From Euleptes europaea (lineage: Eukaryota; Chordata; Lepidosauria; Squamata; Sphaerodactylidae), in contig NC_079332.1 of the NCBI RefSeq assembly GCF_029931775.1, forward strand, positions 5,083,970-5,147,969: a stretch of DNA of 64,000 bases. Direction: 5' to 3'. The notes under the pieces are model-generated. The model made no database searches and was not told the origin of the DNA. It saw only the letters and a program-made list of their open reading frames with translations. Of the stretch, positions 29,853-40,967 are shown one piece after another. How positions within the stretch are numbered: position 1 is the stretch's first letter; the number at the start of each line of letters is the position of its first letter. Both the position numbers and the translations under genes were made by a program.

Positions 29853-30862
29853 TCTATCCTTTTCTGGGCCATTGGCCCTGCCTGCAGGGAGGGGATTTAC
29901 TTTATAACTCCAGCCGAGCAACCAGACTGCCAACCAAAGGCCGGCTCTTTGGATAGGCCTCGAAACACATACCACTTTGGGGGGATCACGAGAGACAAAA
30001 CCCCTTGTTCGGCAGCATCGCCACAACCTCCTTTGTCCGTCTCGGAAACCTGGGCCCTAGCCAGCGGCTTCCCTTTCTTTCCAAAGCTTCCGAAACATGG
30101 ACTCCTTTGCCCCTCTGGCACGGTGCAGCCGGCGCATGTTAACCCCTTTGGAGCCGCAGCGCCATTCCGTGTCGCTTGCCAACCCTTCTTGCAAAGGCTC
30201 GTCGGCTTTCTTCCTTTGTTTCCGGACTACCAGCTCCCCGAGCTAAATTTATGAATCTAAAGGAGCCTGGGGGAAAAAAAACTCCTCTCCAATCTCCCCC
30301 CGCCCCACATCCCACCCTGGCGATCTCTATTCCAGCCAACACATCTTCATTGTTGCCTCCACATTGCTGAGGGGTGAAGTAAGCGAAGGGCCGAGATGAC
30401 AGTTCTAGGTTAGCCCAGAAATTTGGACAGGAGGGGGCGGGACGGAGGGTGGGAATAGTCAGGAGCCAAGCCGAAGGCTTCTGGCAGCTCGCCTTTGCTG
30501 CTGGAATCTTAATTCAATTAAACCCGGTCCTACTTTGGCTGGGCACCAAAAGGCCATTTCTAAGGAGAGGGAGGGCTTCTCCTTTGCCAGTAGGCTCTGG
30601 CTTCTGGGAGAGGGTCTCAAAAGGAGCCGGGGCTTCTCTCCGTCCGCGCACTCTCACAGGTATAGACACCCACAGCGTGTGCTGGCGGCTGCTGGACTAG
30701 TTCCCCTGTGGCGAGCAGAATCTCCTCCAGCTGACCAGGCAAAGTGGCTTTATGAATATCTGTTCCCCTCCTTGCCGTCGCATGGCAAAAACCCTGCCTA
30801 GCACTGGCTTCTAAAGGACAGAGCTTTGGGATCAGCTCTGTGATTCAGTTCAGATGCCAGGA
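29853..30862. other. Unique intergenic sequence
   Basis: No recognised repeat or exon across ~1 kb. Confidence 0.3.
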
Positions 30863-31079
30863 CAGGGGCCGTGGCTCAATGGCAGAGCCTCTGCTTGGCA
30901 TGTAGAAGGTCCCGGGTTCAGTCCCTGGCATCTCCAGTTAAGGGACCAGGCAAGTAGGTGATGTGAAAGACCTCTGCCCGAGGCCCTGGAGAGCCGCTGC
31001 CGGTCTGAGTAGACAATACTGACCTTGATGGACCAAGGGTCTGATTCAGTGTAAGCCAGCTTCATGTGTTCATGTGTTC
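30863..31079 (+). mobile_element. tRNA-Ala-derived SINE
   Basis: Full-length plus copy. Confidence 0.93.
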
Positions 31080-31134
31080 AGACGTCACGCAAAGCCCGTG
31101 GCTTCCTCAAAATGTGCTACGGTCAGTTCGCCCT

Positions 31135-31345
31135 GATGTGGCCAGCCCAGGCCGACCCAATCTTGCCTGATCTCAGAAGCCAAGTGGGGTCGGCCCTGGT
31201 TAATACTTGGATGGGAGGCCACCAAGGAAGCCTAGGGTTGTTACATGGAGTCAGGAAGCGGCAAACCACTGCTGAACGTCTCTTGCCTTGAAAACCCCAC
31301 GAGGCGACCATAAATTGGCTGCAGCTTGACGGCGCTTTCCGCTGT
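31135..31345 (+). mobile_element. 5S rRNA-derived SINE
   Basis: 'tgatctcagaagccaagtgg', 'ggatgggaggccaccaagga' and the BovB-like 'ggcgaccataaattggctgc'. Confidence 0.9.
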
Positions 31346-31500
31346 GATGAGTGTGCTTCTTGGAAGTGTGATGGCCATGGGCGGGAGCACACTGCTGGCA
31401 CGTCGTTGTATCGCATTAGGAGATGGTGCAGGTCAAAGAGCACCTGGCTGGTATTTGCAAAGACACGTCTCTTAGAACATTGTGTGCTTTGGCCCCAGAA

Positions 31501-31806
31501 GGGTTATTTAAACCAGGCTTCTACGCAGGGCTGGGATTATATCAAGGGTTACTTAAACCAGGCTTCTACGCAGGGCTGGGATTATATCAAGGGTTACTTA
31601 AACCAGGCTTCTACACGGGGCTGGGATTATATCAAGGGTTACTTAAACCAGGCTTCCACGCAGGGCTGGGATTATATCAAGGGTTACTTAAACCAGGCTT
31701 CTACGCAGGGCTGGGATTATATCAAGGGTTACTTAAACCAGGCTTCTACGCAGGGCTGGGATTATATCAAGGGTTACTTAAGCCAGGCTTCTACGCAGGG
31801 CTGGGT
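31501..31806 (+). repeat. 45-bp minisatellite, 6.8 copies
   Basis: The unit starts 'gggttacttaaaccaggctt' and ends 'gggattatatcaa'. Copies differ at only a few bases (copies 1, 3, 4 and 7 each carry 1-3 changes). Because 45 is divisible by three, two forward frames stay open (e.g. ...GYLNQASTQGWDYIK...), but nothing else suggests coding. Confidence 0.97.
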
Positions 31807-31809
31807 TGA

Positions 31810-32309
31810 CATCACTGTTTCCTGAGGGAAGGGATGGGACCATTGCTTTGGAGACCTGGCACTGCAGGGGAAGTGAGGGTCGGTTGGATGGAATTAATGG
31901 CCACATTTTGGCAAGTCCCGGGTCAGTTTAATGAACTGAGCTGCGTGGTCGTTTTTTGGCTGGGGCTTTCCGTTTTCAGTCTCTCCCCGTCTCTTTATTT
32001 TTTCCTCCTGTTAGATTGCCTGGGCGGTGGGGGGGGGGGGAGACCTGGCTGCTGAACTTTTGACTCTCCCTGCCTTGGCATCCTTCCCCTTTAATTAATA
32101 TTTCCCAACCACTTGCACACAAGCGGGCGAAAGGGGGAGAAAGGAAGGCGGGCAGATGGGCCCCATGGTGCAGATGGCCGGATCCTGCCCCCTTAAAATC
32201 AGACCGGCAGAGCAGAGGAAGAAAAACACAAGCTTTGGGAAGGGTGCGGGATTACCGTCTGAGGTCTTTCGCATCTTGCCAGCCAGACAAAATTAATCTA
32301 AGTTCCCGT
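31810..32309. other. Unique sequence, nothing recognised
   Basis: No recognised repeat or exon. A G run is at 32029-32041. Confidence 0.3.
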
Positions 32310-32540
32310 ACTGGGGAACCCCGGAATTATACCTCATCTCCAGACTACCGAGATCAGTTCCCCTGGAGAAAACACATGCTTTGGAGGGTAGATTTGATGG
32401 CATCGTACCCCACTGATATATCCCTGTCCTCCCCAGGCTCCATCCCCAAACCTCTAGGGGTTTCCCAGTCTGGATCTGGCAACCCTACACTGTGATCCCC
32501 GACCGGTGACCGGGGGCGGGGACAGACCTGGCAACCCTAG
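32310..32540. mobile_element. hAT-type MITE plus short fragment
   Basis: Left end lost; the copy ends 'ctggatctggcaacccta' at 32487. A further end piece ('acagacctggcaacccta') follows at about 32520-32540. Confidence 0.75.
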
Positions 32541-32629
32541 CTTGTCCTCCAAAATAAATCTGCTTAGAAGACCCAGGAACTTTTTTAAAAAGAAATAATG
32601 ATGGACATGGTGCTTTAGGTGCCCCAGCA

Positions 32630-32765
32630 TCAGAAGTAATGAGGGGAGTGACCAGAGACAGGGCCTTCTCAGGGGTGGCACACCGTCCAGCCCTGCAATG
32701 CCGTCTCCAGGGCACTTTGCGTGAGCTTGTTAAGCTTTCGGTGCTGGTTGGAATTGGTCGAGTCT
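32630..32765 (+). mobile_element. Probable LINE 3' fragment
   Basis: 'ccagagacagggccttctca' and 'ggggtggcac' resemble a widespread squamate LINE 3' region (L2/R4-like), but the copy is short. Confidence 0.35.
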
Positions 32766-32861
32766 CCATCGCGTTCCAAAAGGGTACCCCACCCCACCCC
32801 ACCCCCCGCTCAGGACTGAAATGGTTACGCTGTGCTTCAAGACTGCTTGTAGATTGTCTCC

Positions 32862-33010
32862 CCCCCCCCAAGGACCTCAGGGTGGTGTAAGTAATCTTCC
32901 CTTCCCCTCTTTTATCTTCACAACAATCTAGCGAGGTAGGTTAGGCTGCGAGACAGTGGCCAACCTGAGGTCAGTCCTGCTTTTCTGAGAGGAGTTTGGA
33001 ACCCAAGTCT
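32862..33010 (-). mobile_element. CORE-like SINE, inverted
   Basis: 'ttttatcttcacaacaatct', 'gcgaggtaggttaggctg' and an inverted core follow in the order of 2683-2890. Confidence 0.65.
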
Positions 33011-33507
33011 CCCCCCTGTCCTAGTTTCGGCGTTATTAGTTTTCCGCGGCCCTCTGTTCACTCGTTGCTGGGAAAAGCAATCGATATTACACCTTTCTTG
33101 CAGAGGGCGCGGGCAGCCCACCAGGAAATTCCCCAGAAACTTAAGCGATGCAAGTGCCTTTTGTACAGATTTGGAGGCCCGCTACGGATCCTTTCAGTGG
33201 GGCCGTTTCTTCCTGTCACCAGGAGCAGAAGCAAACGGTCCCGGCAAAGCCCGGGGCTTATTCATCTCCACTAAAGCATGGCCTAACCCTCCTTCACGCA
33301 CCCCCTTTGCGGCACCCAGCCCTTCCGGTTGCCATGGAGAAGTGTTGTGCGAGCCTCACAAAAGCGGTGTCTCCGCGCGGCAGGCTGAGGATGGGGGGGG
33401 GGGCACCCAGCAGACTTGAGCCTGCTCATCCTAGAGACAACCCTGCATTTCTCCACAAATGCAGCTGGGCCTAGCCGAGGGGGCGGAGGAGGAAACAATG
33501 AACTGGG
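33011..33507. other. Unique sequence with X-box-like motif
   Basis: Repeat-free. GTTGCCATGGAGA at 33328-33340 matches one and a half X-box arms. A G run is at 33392-33401. No exon recognised. Confidence 0.3.
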
Positions 33508-33678
33508 GAGGAGGGGCTCAGTGGCAGAGCATCTGCTTGGCATGTAGAAGGTCCCAGGTTCAACCCCTGGCATCTCCAGTTGAAAAGACCAGGTAGGCGG
33601 TAATGTGAAAGACCTCTGCCTGAGACCCGGGAGAGCCGCTGCTGGTCTGAGTAGACAATACTGACTTTGATAGACACT
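33508..33678 (+). mobile_element. tRNA-Ala-derived SINE, 3'-truncated
   Basis: Head and body to 'tactgactttgatagacac', then directly abuts a CR1 end. Confidence 0.9.
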
Positions 33679-33950
33679 TAGAATCACAGAGTTGGAAGGG
33701 ACCGCCAGGATCATCTAGTCCAACCACAATGACCTCCCACACACACACACACCCAGTGACCCCTACTCCATGCCCAGAAGATGGCCAACACGCCCTCCCT
33801 CTCATGATCTGCCTAAGGTCATAGAATCAGCATTGCTGACAGGTGGCCATCTAGCCTCTGCTTAAAAACCCCCAGGGGAAGGAGAGCTCACCACCTCCCG
33901 AGGAAGCCTGTTCCACTGAGGAGCTGCTCTGTTAGAAAGTTCTCCCTCAT
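33679..33950 (-). mobile_element. CR1 LINE, 3' end, inverted
   Basis: Begins with the inverted 3' signature 'tagaatcacagagttgg' and includes a short CA run (33738-33754). Confidence 0.9.
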
Positions 33951-34621
33951 GAGTGAGCGCTCCCCCTTCTGATGCTTACTCTGGCTGATTAAGCCCTACA
34001 ATCCATAGATGATGACGGACGGGTAGTGATCCTACTGAAAACTCTCATTTCCCTCCCCTGAAACTCAAGGGGTGCATCCCACTTTGAAAAAGTTGGAAGA
34101 TCTGTAGCAGCCCCAGGCACAACAGCAGGTCTTCAGGTTCCTCTCTGTCTTCCAAAAATTAATATCTCAGGATGGCCTCCTGGCTCCTCAAATTTTGGGA
34201 CAGGCAGGAATCGGCAGAGCGGCCAGCGCAAGAAGTGGAATTACAGTACCCCCTGGTGGCTATAGCTGAGAGTTCAACATAACCATTCAAAATAAATGTT
34301 TTATACGGGATCTTTCTGCAGAAACTGATTATCTCCTCATCCGTTGATTGATAGATTAATCAACCAGTGTCTGAGTTGATTAATGGGCACAGTGGAGAAG
34401 CAGTTTTAACTGGTGAGGGCAAATTTTTATAAGGATGACGATAAATAAAAGATGGCTTTACGGCCAACCAATGAAGGATTGCTTTTGTTCACTGAATTGT
34501 AGATTCTCTAATACTTCCTTTGCTATCTGAAGACACGGATATTAAGGTTTTTGTAATGTGTGGGTGTGTTTACATGCAGGGGGTCTATTCACCGTCGAAA
34601 AGGCAACTGGTTTGTGTTACA
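33951..34621. other. AT-rich unique sequence with homeodomain-like sites
   Basis: Repeat-free. GTTGATT-gatagatt-AATCAAC (34343-34364) is a 7-bp-arm inverted repeat with GTTGATTAAT again at 34375. These resemble HNF1/PBX-HOX half sites; a regulatory role is inference. Confidence 0.3.
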
Positions 34622-34841
34622 GCGCAAGTGTGGTGTAGCGGTCAAGAGCGGCGTACTCTAATCTCGAGAACCGGGTTCGATTCCCCACATGAAGCCTGCT
34701 GGGTGACCCTGGGCCAGTCACAGTTCTCTTAGGACTCTCTCAGCCCACGCGGAAGAAGGCAGTGGCAAAACCATCTCTGAACATCTCTTGCCTTTGAAAA
34801 CCCTATGGGGTCACCATAAGTCAGCTGTGACTTGATGGCCC

Positions 34842-34845
<4 letters not shown>
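34622..34845 (+). mobile_element. Sauria-like SINE (tRNA head, BovB-type tail)
   Basis: 'gtgtggtgtagcggtcaaga', 'gaaccgggttcgattcccc', a core part, then 'ggggtcaccataagtcagct' and 'gacttgatggccctttacac'. It ends in a CA microsatellite. Confidence 0.85.

Positions 34846-34894
<49 letters not shown>
34846..34894 (+). repeat. (CA)n microsatellite
   Basis: About 24 uninterrupted AC/CA units, grown from the 3' end of the SINE at 34622. Confidence 0.98.
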
Positions 34895-34897
<3 letters not shown>

Positions 34898-35475
34898 TCC
34901 ACAGAGGTCATTGGTCTTGGAAATATAAAACTCTGCTTGGGACCGTACCATTTATTGGGTTGACGTACCCAATAAACAAGCAGTTGTTCGTCTCCTGATA
35001 CCAGGCAAACTTTTCTTCTAGAAGCATCCTTACAGAACCAACCTGTGGTCCCTGCGGCGCATAAGCCCCCTCTTAGAATAGCTTCGTAATGCCGTGCCGT
35101 GGTTGTCGCGAGTGACATTTGGACGCAACCCCCATTAGCATCCTCTTCCTCATCTGTAAGACAGGTATAGAGCAACCTACTTCATCGCGAAGAGTGACTG
35201 ACAGATTGAAAAGGACTTTCCTTCCTTAAAATGTCTGTAACCATCTAGTCCTGCTGTCAGACCCTGAGGCTGAGGGGCAGGACTTGGGAGTGAAACCGGT
35301 GCCTCTTGGAGCAGAGAGCGGAACTTGGCACTTGATGGTTTCAAAAAAGGAAAGTTCAAGCCTCTTTTACTAACCCACCCCTGTTTTGGGCCCAAAAAAG
35401 ACATTCTAAGAGACACTCTTGTTTGCCAGTCCCAATCCCAGGCTCCTTAACTGCACATCTTCTAATGTATGTGGA
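34895..35475. other. Unique sequence, nothing recognised
   Basis: No repeat family or exon recognised. Confidence 0.3.
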
Positions 35476-35548
35476 CATAAGAACATAAGAAAAGCCCTGC
35501 TGGATCAGACCAAGGCCCATCCAGTTCAGCATTCTGTGGTCCTGTGCC
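35476..35548 (-). mobile_element. CR1-like LINE (second family), 3' tip
   Basis: 'ataagaacataagaaaagcc' with 'ctggatcagaccaaggccc'. About 70 bp only. Confidence 0.8.
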
Positions 35549-35768
35549 AATGGACACATGAACACACAAAGCTGCCTTCTACTGAATCAGACCCTCGGAC
35601 CATCAAAGTCAGTATTGTCTAAGACCGGCAGCAGCTCTCCAGGGTCTCAGGCAGGGGTCTTTCACATCACCTACTTGCTTGGTCCCTTTAGCTGGAGATG
35701 CCGGGAATTGAACCTGGAACCCTTCTGCATGCCAAACAGATGCTCTGCCACTGAGCCACGGCCCCTTC
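35549..35768 (-). mobile_element. tRNA-Ala-derived SINE, inverted
   Basis: Full-length minus copy abutting the LINE tip on its left. Confidence 0.92.
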
Positions 35769-35879
35769 CCAGAGGACGTTGTTCACACCTGATGTCAGAT
35801 CCTGGTTTGATGGGCCCTGGTTTATTCTAGTACAGAGAAGAACTAAACTAAAACGGCACCCCGACTATGATTTAGGAGC

Positions 35880-36010
35880 AAGCGGCTGCTTTGGAGCGCA
35901 GGTGCTATGGCATTACACCCTGCCTAGGTCCCTCCCCTCCCCAAATCCCTCCCTCCCCAGGCTCCACCCTTAACCCTCCAGGAATTTCCTAGCTCAGAGT
36001 TGGCAACCCT
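35880..36010. mobile_element. hAT-type MITE, left end missing
   Basis: From 'cggctgctttggagcgc' to 'agagttggcaaccct'. Confidence 0.78.
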
Positions 36011-36431
36011 GACTGTCTCTCTGCTGCTGCTTCAGTGAAAAAGCAGCCCGGAGAGGCCTGTCTCAAGTCCTCCTCCTCCTCCTCCTCTCCTGCGTCAAGA
36101 GCCAGAGAGAGGGTGGCATCGCCATCCCCGGCTCTCGCCTCAGCTCGTCTCACGACTAACGCTTGCATATTCATAACACGCTTCCACTGTGTCTTTTCAG
36201 TCACAGTGCGCTCTGAATGAAATTGCACCCTTTCAAGGAGGAGAGGACGCCATCCCCATCAGCGGCATTTCTTATAATCACTGTCTCCGTCAGAGAGCTG
36301 TGCCATCTCATGTAGTCGCTCGATCCCAGGCTTTAAAAACATTACAGGGGAATAATAATCTTGCAAGCAACCGAAGGGCCAATGCACGCAGTTTGAGCCA
36401 CTAAAATTCCCACCTGTGTCTACGTCAGCAT
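36011..36431. other. Unique sequence, nothing recognised
   Basis: A TCC-rich run at 36068-36090. No exon or repeat family recognised. Confidence 0.3.
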
Positions 36432-36742
36432 AGTTAAATTGTGGAACTCCCTGCCCCAGGATGTGGTGATGGCTGCCAACTTGGAAGGCTTTAAGAGAGG
36501 AGTGGACATGTTCATGGAGGAGAGGGCTATTCATGGCTACTAGTCAAAATGGATACTACTCATGATGCATATTCTCTCCAGGATCACAGGAGCATGCCAG
36601 ATATATTAGGAACACAGGCAGGATGGTGCTGCTGCAGTTGTCTTGTTTGTGGGCTTCCTAGAGGCACCTATTTGGCCCCTGTGTGAACAGACTGCTGGAC
36701 TTGATGGGCCTTGGTCTGATCCAGCAGGGCTTTTCTTATGTT
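36432..36742 (+). mobile_element. CR1-like LINE (second family), 3' end
   Basis: Encodes WNSLPQDVVMAANLEGFKRG and MFMEERAIHGY followed by a stop. This resembles a CR1-group ORF2 C-terminus. The 3' UTR ends 'agggcttttcttatgtta'. Confidence 0.9.
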
Positions 36743-37009
36743 ACGTTCACCAACACATGTGGAATAATGATCTGGAAACAGAGATACTACCAAATTACGC
36801 AGCTCCACTGTTCCGACTCGAAAAATATTATTTTGCTTTTCCCTCGCATGAATTGAAGTGTGACGAGCCTTCTTTTTTGTCTCCTTTTCCAATTCCTCGG
36901 GTCAAATTTTCCCCATTAGAATTAATGCAGCTTTCGACTATCTTCTGTATGATACATTCTCCCCATTTTATGTGTGTGCTCACAAAAAACTTGAAGGTTA
37001 TAGAGATAG
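36743..37009. other. Unique AT-rich sequence
   Basis: No repeat or exon recognised. Confidence 0.25.
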
Positions 37010-37110
37010 TGATTGACCCAAGGTCCCCCCGTAAGCTTGATAGTAGATTGAGGTTTTGAACTCTCCCAGGCCCTCTTGGGACACTATACCACTACACCAC
37101 CCTGGCTCCT
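37010..37110 (-). mobile_element. SINE head fragment, inverted
   Basis: 'ttgacccaaggtccccccg' to 'actacaccaccctggct', the inverted tRNA-like head of a SINE. Confidence 0.55.
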
Positions 37111-37191
37111 TGTATCTGTTATGTATAAATGGCACAAAGATGGCATGAAGGGAAGAATCGACTTGGGAATTCCTGAGAAACTGGACAGAAT

Positions 37192-37530
37192 GGAGGAGGA
37201 GGAGGAGGAGGAAGAAGAGGAAAAAGAAGAAGAAGAAGAGTTGGTTTTTATATACCAACTTTCTCTACCGCTTAAGGGATTCTCAAACCGGCTTACAATC
37301 ACCTTCCTTTCCCCTCCCCACAACAGACACCCTGTGAGGTAGGTGGGGCTGAGGGAGTGTGACTAGCCCAAGGTCACCCAGCTGGCGTCATGTGGAGGAG
37401 TGGGGAAACCAACCCAGTTCACCAGATTAGCGTCCGCCGCTCATGTGGAGGAGTGGGGAATCAAACCCGGTTCTCCAGATCAGACTCCACTGCTCCAAAC
37501 CACCGCTCTTAACCACTACACCAAGCGGGA
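37192..37530 (-). mobile_element. tRNA-derived SINE with TTC tail, inverted
   Basis: Tail as GGA/GAA repeats (37192-37240), then the usual body; head at 37525. Confidence 0.93.
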
Positions 37531-37849
37531 GTATTCAATGAGCATGTGATTTGCCTTCCGGTCGCTTTTGGCCTACAGCGACCCCAGGAATTAATGACCT
37601 CCAAAACATCGTATCATTAACAGTCTTGCGAACTGAGGGCCATGGCCTCCTTGGCTGAGTTGAGTTGAGTCTTGGTGGAGCGTGGCCTTACTATTCTCAT
37701 GCTAGAAAAAGCCATCCCCAAACGACTAACGGGGAAAGTCTAGGTATTCATATGTTTTCGCAGCAGCAGAGGCAGAGTTGGCTCCAGGGTGGTGAGAAAA
37801 CACAAGGGGGGGAGAAAGAGTTCGAGATTCTGTTTCTCTCCCTACTCCC
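37531..37849 (-). other. Mostly unique; small BovB-like piece
   Basis: 37558-37650 contains 'cggtcgcttttggcctacag', 'cgaccccaggaatt' and 'cctccaaaacatcgtat', a degenerate inverted BovB 3' end. The remainder is unassigned. Confidence 0.4.
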
Positions 37850-37931
37850 AGGGGGTACCTGGCAACCCTGCCTGGAGATCAGCTGAAATTCTGGGAGATC
37901 TCCAGGCCCCACCGGGAAGTTGGCAGCCCTA
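37850..37931. mobile_element. hAT-type MITE fragment
   Basis: 'gtacctggcaaccctgcctg' to 'gggaagttggcagcccta'. Confidence 0.65.
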
Positions 37932-38157
37932 TGTTTGGCCGCCATTTAACTTTTTTTAAAAAACAGCAGGGCATGCATTTGCAGATCCCCTGTGGTCACA
38001 TCTGTTTTGGTCTTTAAATGTCATGTCAGACAGGGGTTGCCTGTTGTCACGCTTGGTATTTCATTTCTGCATACAAGGTTTGGCGACAGCAATAAGAACA
38101 CAGGTAACGAGCGAAGGAACGAACACACAACCCTAAGAACACCTTCCTGGGAGTAAG

Positions 38158-38250
38158 CCTCTTCCTCTTCTTCTTCTTCGTTCTTTTTTCTTCTTCTTTC
38201 TTTCTTCTTCTTTCTTCTTTCTTTCTTCTTTCTTCTTCTTCTTCTCCTCC
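38158..38250 (+). repeat. TTC/TCTTTC-rich microsatellite
   Basis: Imperfect TTC and TTTC repeats with no SINE body attached on either side. Confidence 0.9.
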
Positions 38251-39408
38251 ACCTTGAGTCCGAATGAGAAAGATACATTGTAAATAACGTAAATTAATAA
38301 GTACAAAAATAAGTAAAAACAAAGCGGCTGCCACCCCCCCCAAGCCTGGCATGAGGGGGGCAGGAGAAGGCAAGCCCCCCCCCCAAAGCAAACACCCCTT
38401 TCCAGAAGCGGCCTGCTCCGTCCCCTCTTCAAGCACGCTGCAAACATCCCACTCACCCAGTGAACGTCATGGCCGGCGGGGGGCGGGGGGGGAGCTTGAG
38501 GCAAAGCACTCTCTGGGGGTCCCGACCCCCTCCCAAAATGATCGCTTAAGCATACCAGACCACCCCCAAGCCAAAACTGTCATCCTAACCAGCATCTTCC
38601 CCGACAGCAAAGGAAGCTGTCGTATTGATTTGCAGCGGTGCTAAAAATAACTTTAAACTCGCCATCCAGAGCTGTGCCAAAAAAAAGAAAGAAAAAAAAG
38701 CCCTATTGCTAGGAGACCATAGTTACTGGGAGGCAGACATTGCTAGGCGACACCAGTTGCCGTGGTGACAGCTGGGAGCCTGAGTCATCAGCAGTGCAGT
38801 CTATCCTGGGCGGGCGCTGGCCAAACAGTGATGGGGCTCCTGGCCGGATGGGAGCGCGGCAGGGGTTTTCGGCTAGGGAAGAATCCAGCTTTTTATTAAA
38901 ACGCAAGGAAGGGCACGACGCTTGATTTGTGAGCCGCAGAGAGCTCAAGTGTGTTTTGCGAGCATTGTGTGTTTCGCCGTGGGGGGGGGGGACATCGCGA
39001 GGGCCGAGGAGATACCGGGGCACCCGCGGTCTCGTTTTCGTCGACGTTCCATGGTCCAGAGCCCAACTTTTCAGATGGCGGATCCTCGCTCGGGAGACTT
39101 CATATTTCATAACTTTGTGCATATACCTCTGCCAAGCGAGGAGCCACTTGTTGCAGTTGAAGAAGGGGGTCGTAGTCCACCCGCTAGGATAAAATTGATG
39201 GCGCCCCATGGCTCTTGTTTATTTTAGATTCTTATAGGGTTGCTCCTGGGCCACGGGCACCATTGCATGCTTCCCAGCGCAGGAACCAAACATTGGGGAC
39301 AGGATCCTGAGCTGTGTGGCTCTCAGCCCTTAAATCTGCAAAGGATGGCCTAGAAGTACAAGTTGCCTGCTTGTCCATTAAATCTGAAGCACCAGATGGG
39401 TGAAGGGA
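38251..39408. other. G+C-rich unique block
   Basis: Repeat-free apart from C/G runs (38335, 38378, 38477, 38980). Contains the X-box cluster at 38705-38769. Open frames on both strands lack recognised protein features. A candidate distal regulatory element. Confidence 0.4.
38705..38790. promoter_or_regulatory. Cluster of three X-box-like motifs and an AP-1 site
   Basis: ATTGCTAGGAGACC (38705-38718), ATTGCTAGGCGACA (38739-38752) and GTTGCCGTGGTGAC (38756-38769) each resemble an RFX X-box. TGAGTCATCA (38781-38790) is an AP-1/MAF-like site. The spacing suggests an enhancer or promoter; this is motif inference. Confidence 0.45.
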
Positions 39409-39410
39409 GC

Positions 39411-39650
39411 CAGCGTGGTGTGGTGGTTAAGAGTGGTGAACACTCAGGGAACACACCAGAAGCTGCCTTATACTGAATCAGACCATAGGTCCATCAAGGT
39501 CAGTATTGTCTACTGATGGCAGCAGCTGACCAGGGTCTCAGGCAGAGGTCTTTCACATCACCGACTATTTGATCCTTAACTGGAGATGCCGGGGATTGAA
39601 CCTGGGGCCTTCTGCGTGCAAAGCAGAGGCTCTTCCACCGAGCCACAGCC
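39411..39650 (-). mobile_element. tRNA-Ala-derived SINE beside a SINE head fragment
   Basis: 39411-39448 is a plus-strand head of the TTC-tail family ('gccagcgtggtgtggtggtt'). From 39450 an inverted tRNA-Ala SINE follows to 39650, ending near a C run. Confidence 0.88.
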
Positions 39651-39654
39651 CCCC

Positions 39655-40270
39655 CCCCCAAAGCCAGGAACAAGCCAGGAGGTCCACATTCACACGTCCC
39701 ATAAAACCATAGCTTCACCACTTTAGATCCCGGTCTGACTAGCCAGATTGAGTGGAGGGATGTGCATTCAGACCATCACACTAAACCATAGTTAGCTTGC
39801 TTCATCCATGTTTTTGGTGTTCTGAACCAAAGCTGTGATCCTAATCCTGGGTTCTTGAAGTTTGTTGTTGACCTCCTGGATTTCCTGTAGCCTTGAGCTG
39901 AAGTTTTGTGTCCAACCTACAACTACTGAACCTCCCCTCGGGCCCCAGAGATGCCCATATCGATAAGCCAGGACCATGCGTCTTAATGACCCTCCACTCC
40001 CTCGTTTATTTGCAAAGTAATTTCTGCAGATTGCCCTGGTCACTCGGACAAGCAAGCCACCCGGCTGGCTTTTTAGCTGTTCTCCAATACTTGACAGTTA
40101 ATCATTCCCCAATCAGGCTGGGTTTTCTGGAAGAAACACCAGCGAGGGCAGTGGGGAGGGGGAGAGAAGGGTGCTCACACAGCTCATTGACATTTCATGG
40201 CTCTACCTCTGAGTGGTGATGCATCTTGTATGTACTAAAACATCCCCATGGCAGGTCCCTTCACCTGTGT
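39655..40270. other. Unique sequence, nothing recognised
   Basis: No repeat family or exon recognised. Confidence 0.3.
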
Positions 40271-40275
40271 GATAG

Positions 40276-40796
40276 GTAGGGTCTCCATCCTCCAGGTGGT
40301 GGCTGGAGATCTCCCGCTATTACAACTGGCCTCCAGGCGACAGAGGTCAACTCCTCTGAAGAAAATGGCCACTTTGGCAATTGGACTCCATGAGAGCCGG
40401 CGTGGTGTCGTGGTTAAGAGCGGTGGTTTGGAGCGGTGGACTCTGATCTGGAGAACCGGGTTCGATTCCCCACTCCTCCACATGAGCGGCGGAGGCTAAT
40501 CTGGGGAACTGGATTTGTTTCCCCATTCCTACACACGAAGCCAGCTAGGTGACCTTGGGCTAGTCACAGCTCTCTTAGAGCTCTCTCAGCCCCACCCACT
40601 TCACAGGGTGTCTGTTGTGGGGAGGGGAAGGGAAGGTGATTGTTTGATTCTTCCTTAAGTGGCAGAGAAAGTCGGGATATAAAAACCAACTCTTCTTCTT
40701 CTTCATTAAAGACCCTCCCCTCTCCAAACCCTGCCCTCCTCAGGCTCCGCCCCCAAATCCCCAGGTATTTCCCAACCAGGAGCTGGCAACTCTAGT
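40276..40796. mobile_element. hAT-type MITE split by a SINE
   Basis: Left half 40276-40391 ('tagggtctccatcctcc' to 'ttggactccatg'), right half 40706-40796 ('gaccctcccctctcc' to 'agctggcaactcta'). The SINE 40392-40705 lies between. Confidence 0.88.
40392..40705 (+). mobile_element. tRNA-derived SINE with TTC tail, full length
   Basis: Clean full copy from 'agagccggcgtggtgtcgtg' to 'aaaaaccaactc' plus TTC repeats, inserted in a MITE. No long target duplication can be read. Confidence 0.95.
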
Positions 40797-40967
40797 GATG
40801 GGGCATTTGGCTAGGTTTTCCAGTTCCAGGTAGGGCACTGAGTGTTTACATGTGTCCCAAGTATGTTTCAGCCAGGCCTGTGCCAGAAGGCCAGGGCAAA
40901 AGATGGGAGGTCTGAATTTTTTTTCAGGGTATGCCCACACCTGGATGTCCTGACCTGGACTGCCCCC

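Noticed and set aside
31406-31825. Repetitive-protein gene with a 15-residue repeat
   Set aside because: Open only because the minisatellite unit is 45 bp; no splice sites, homologue or start context supports it.
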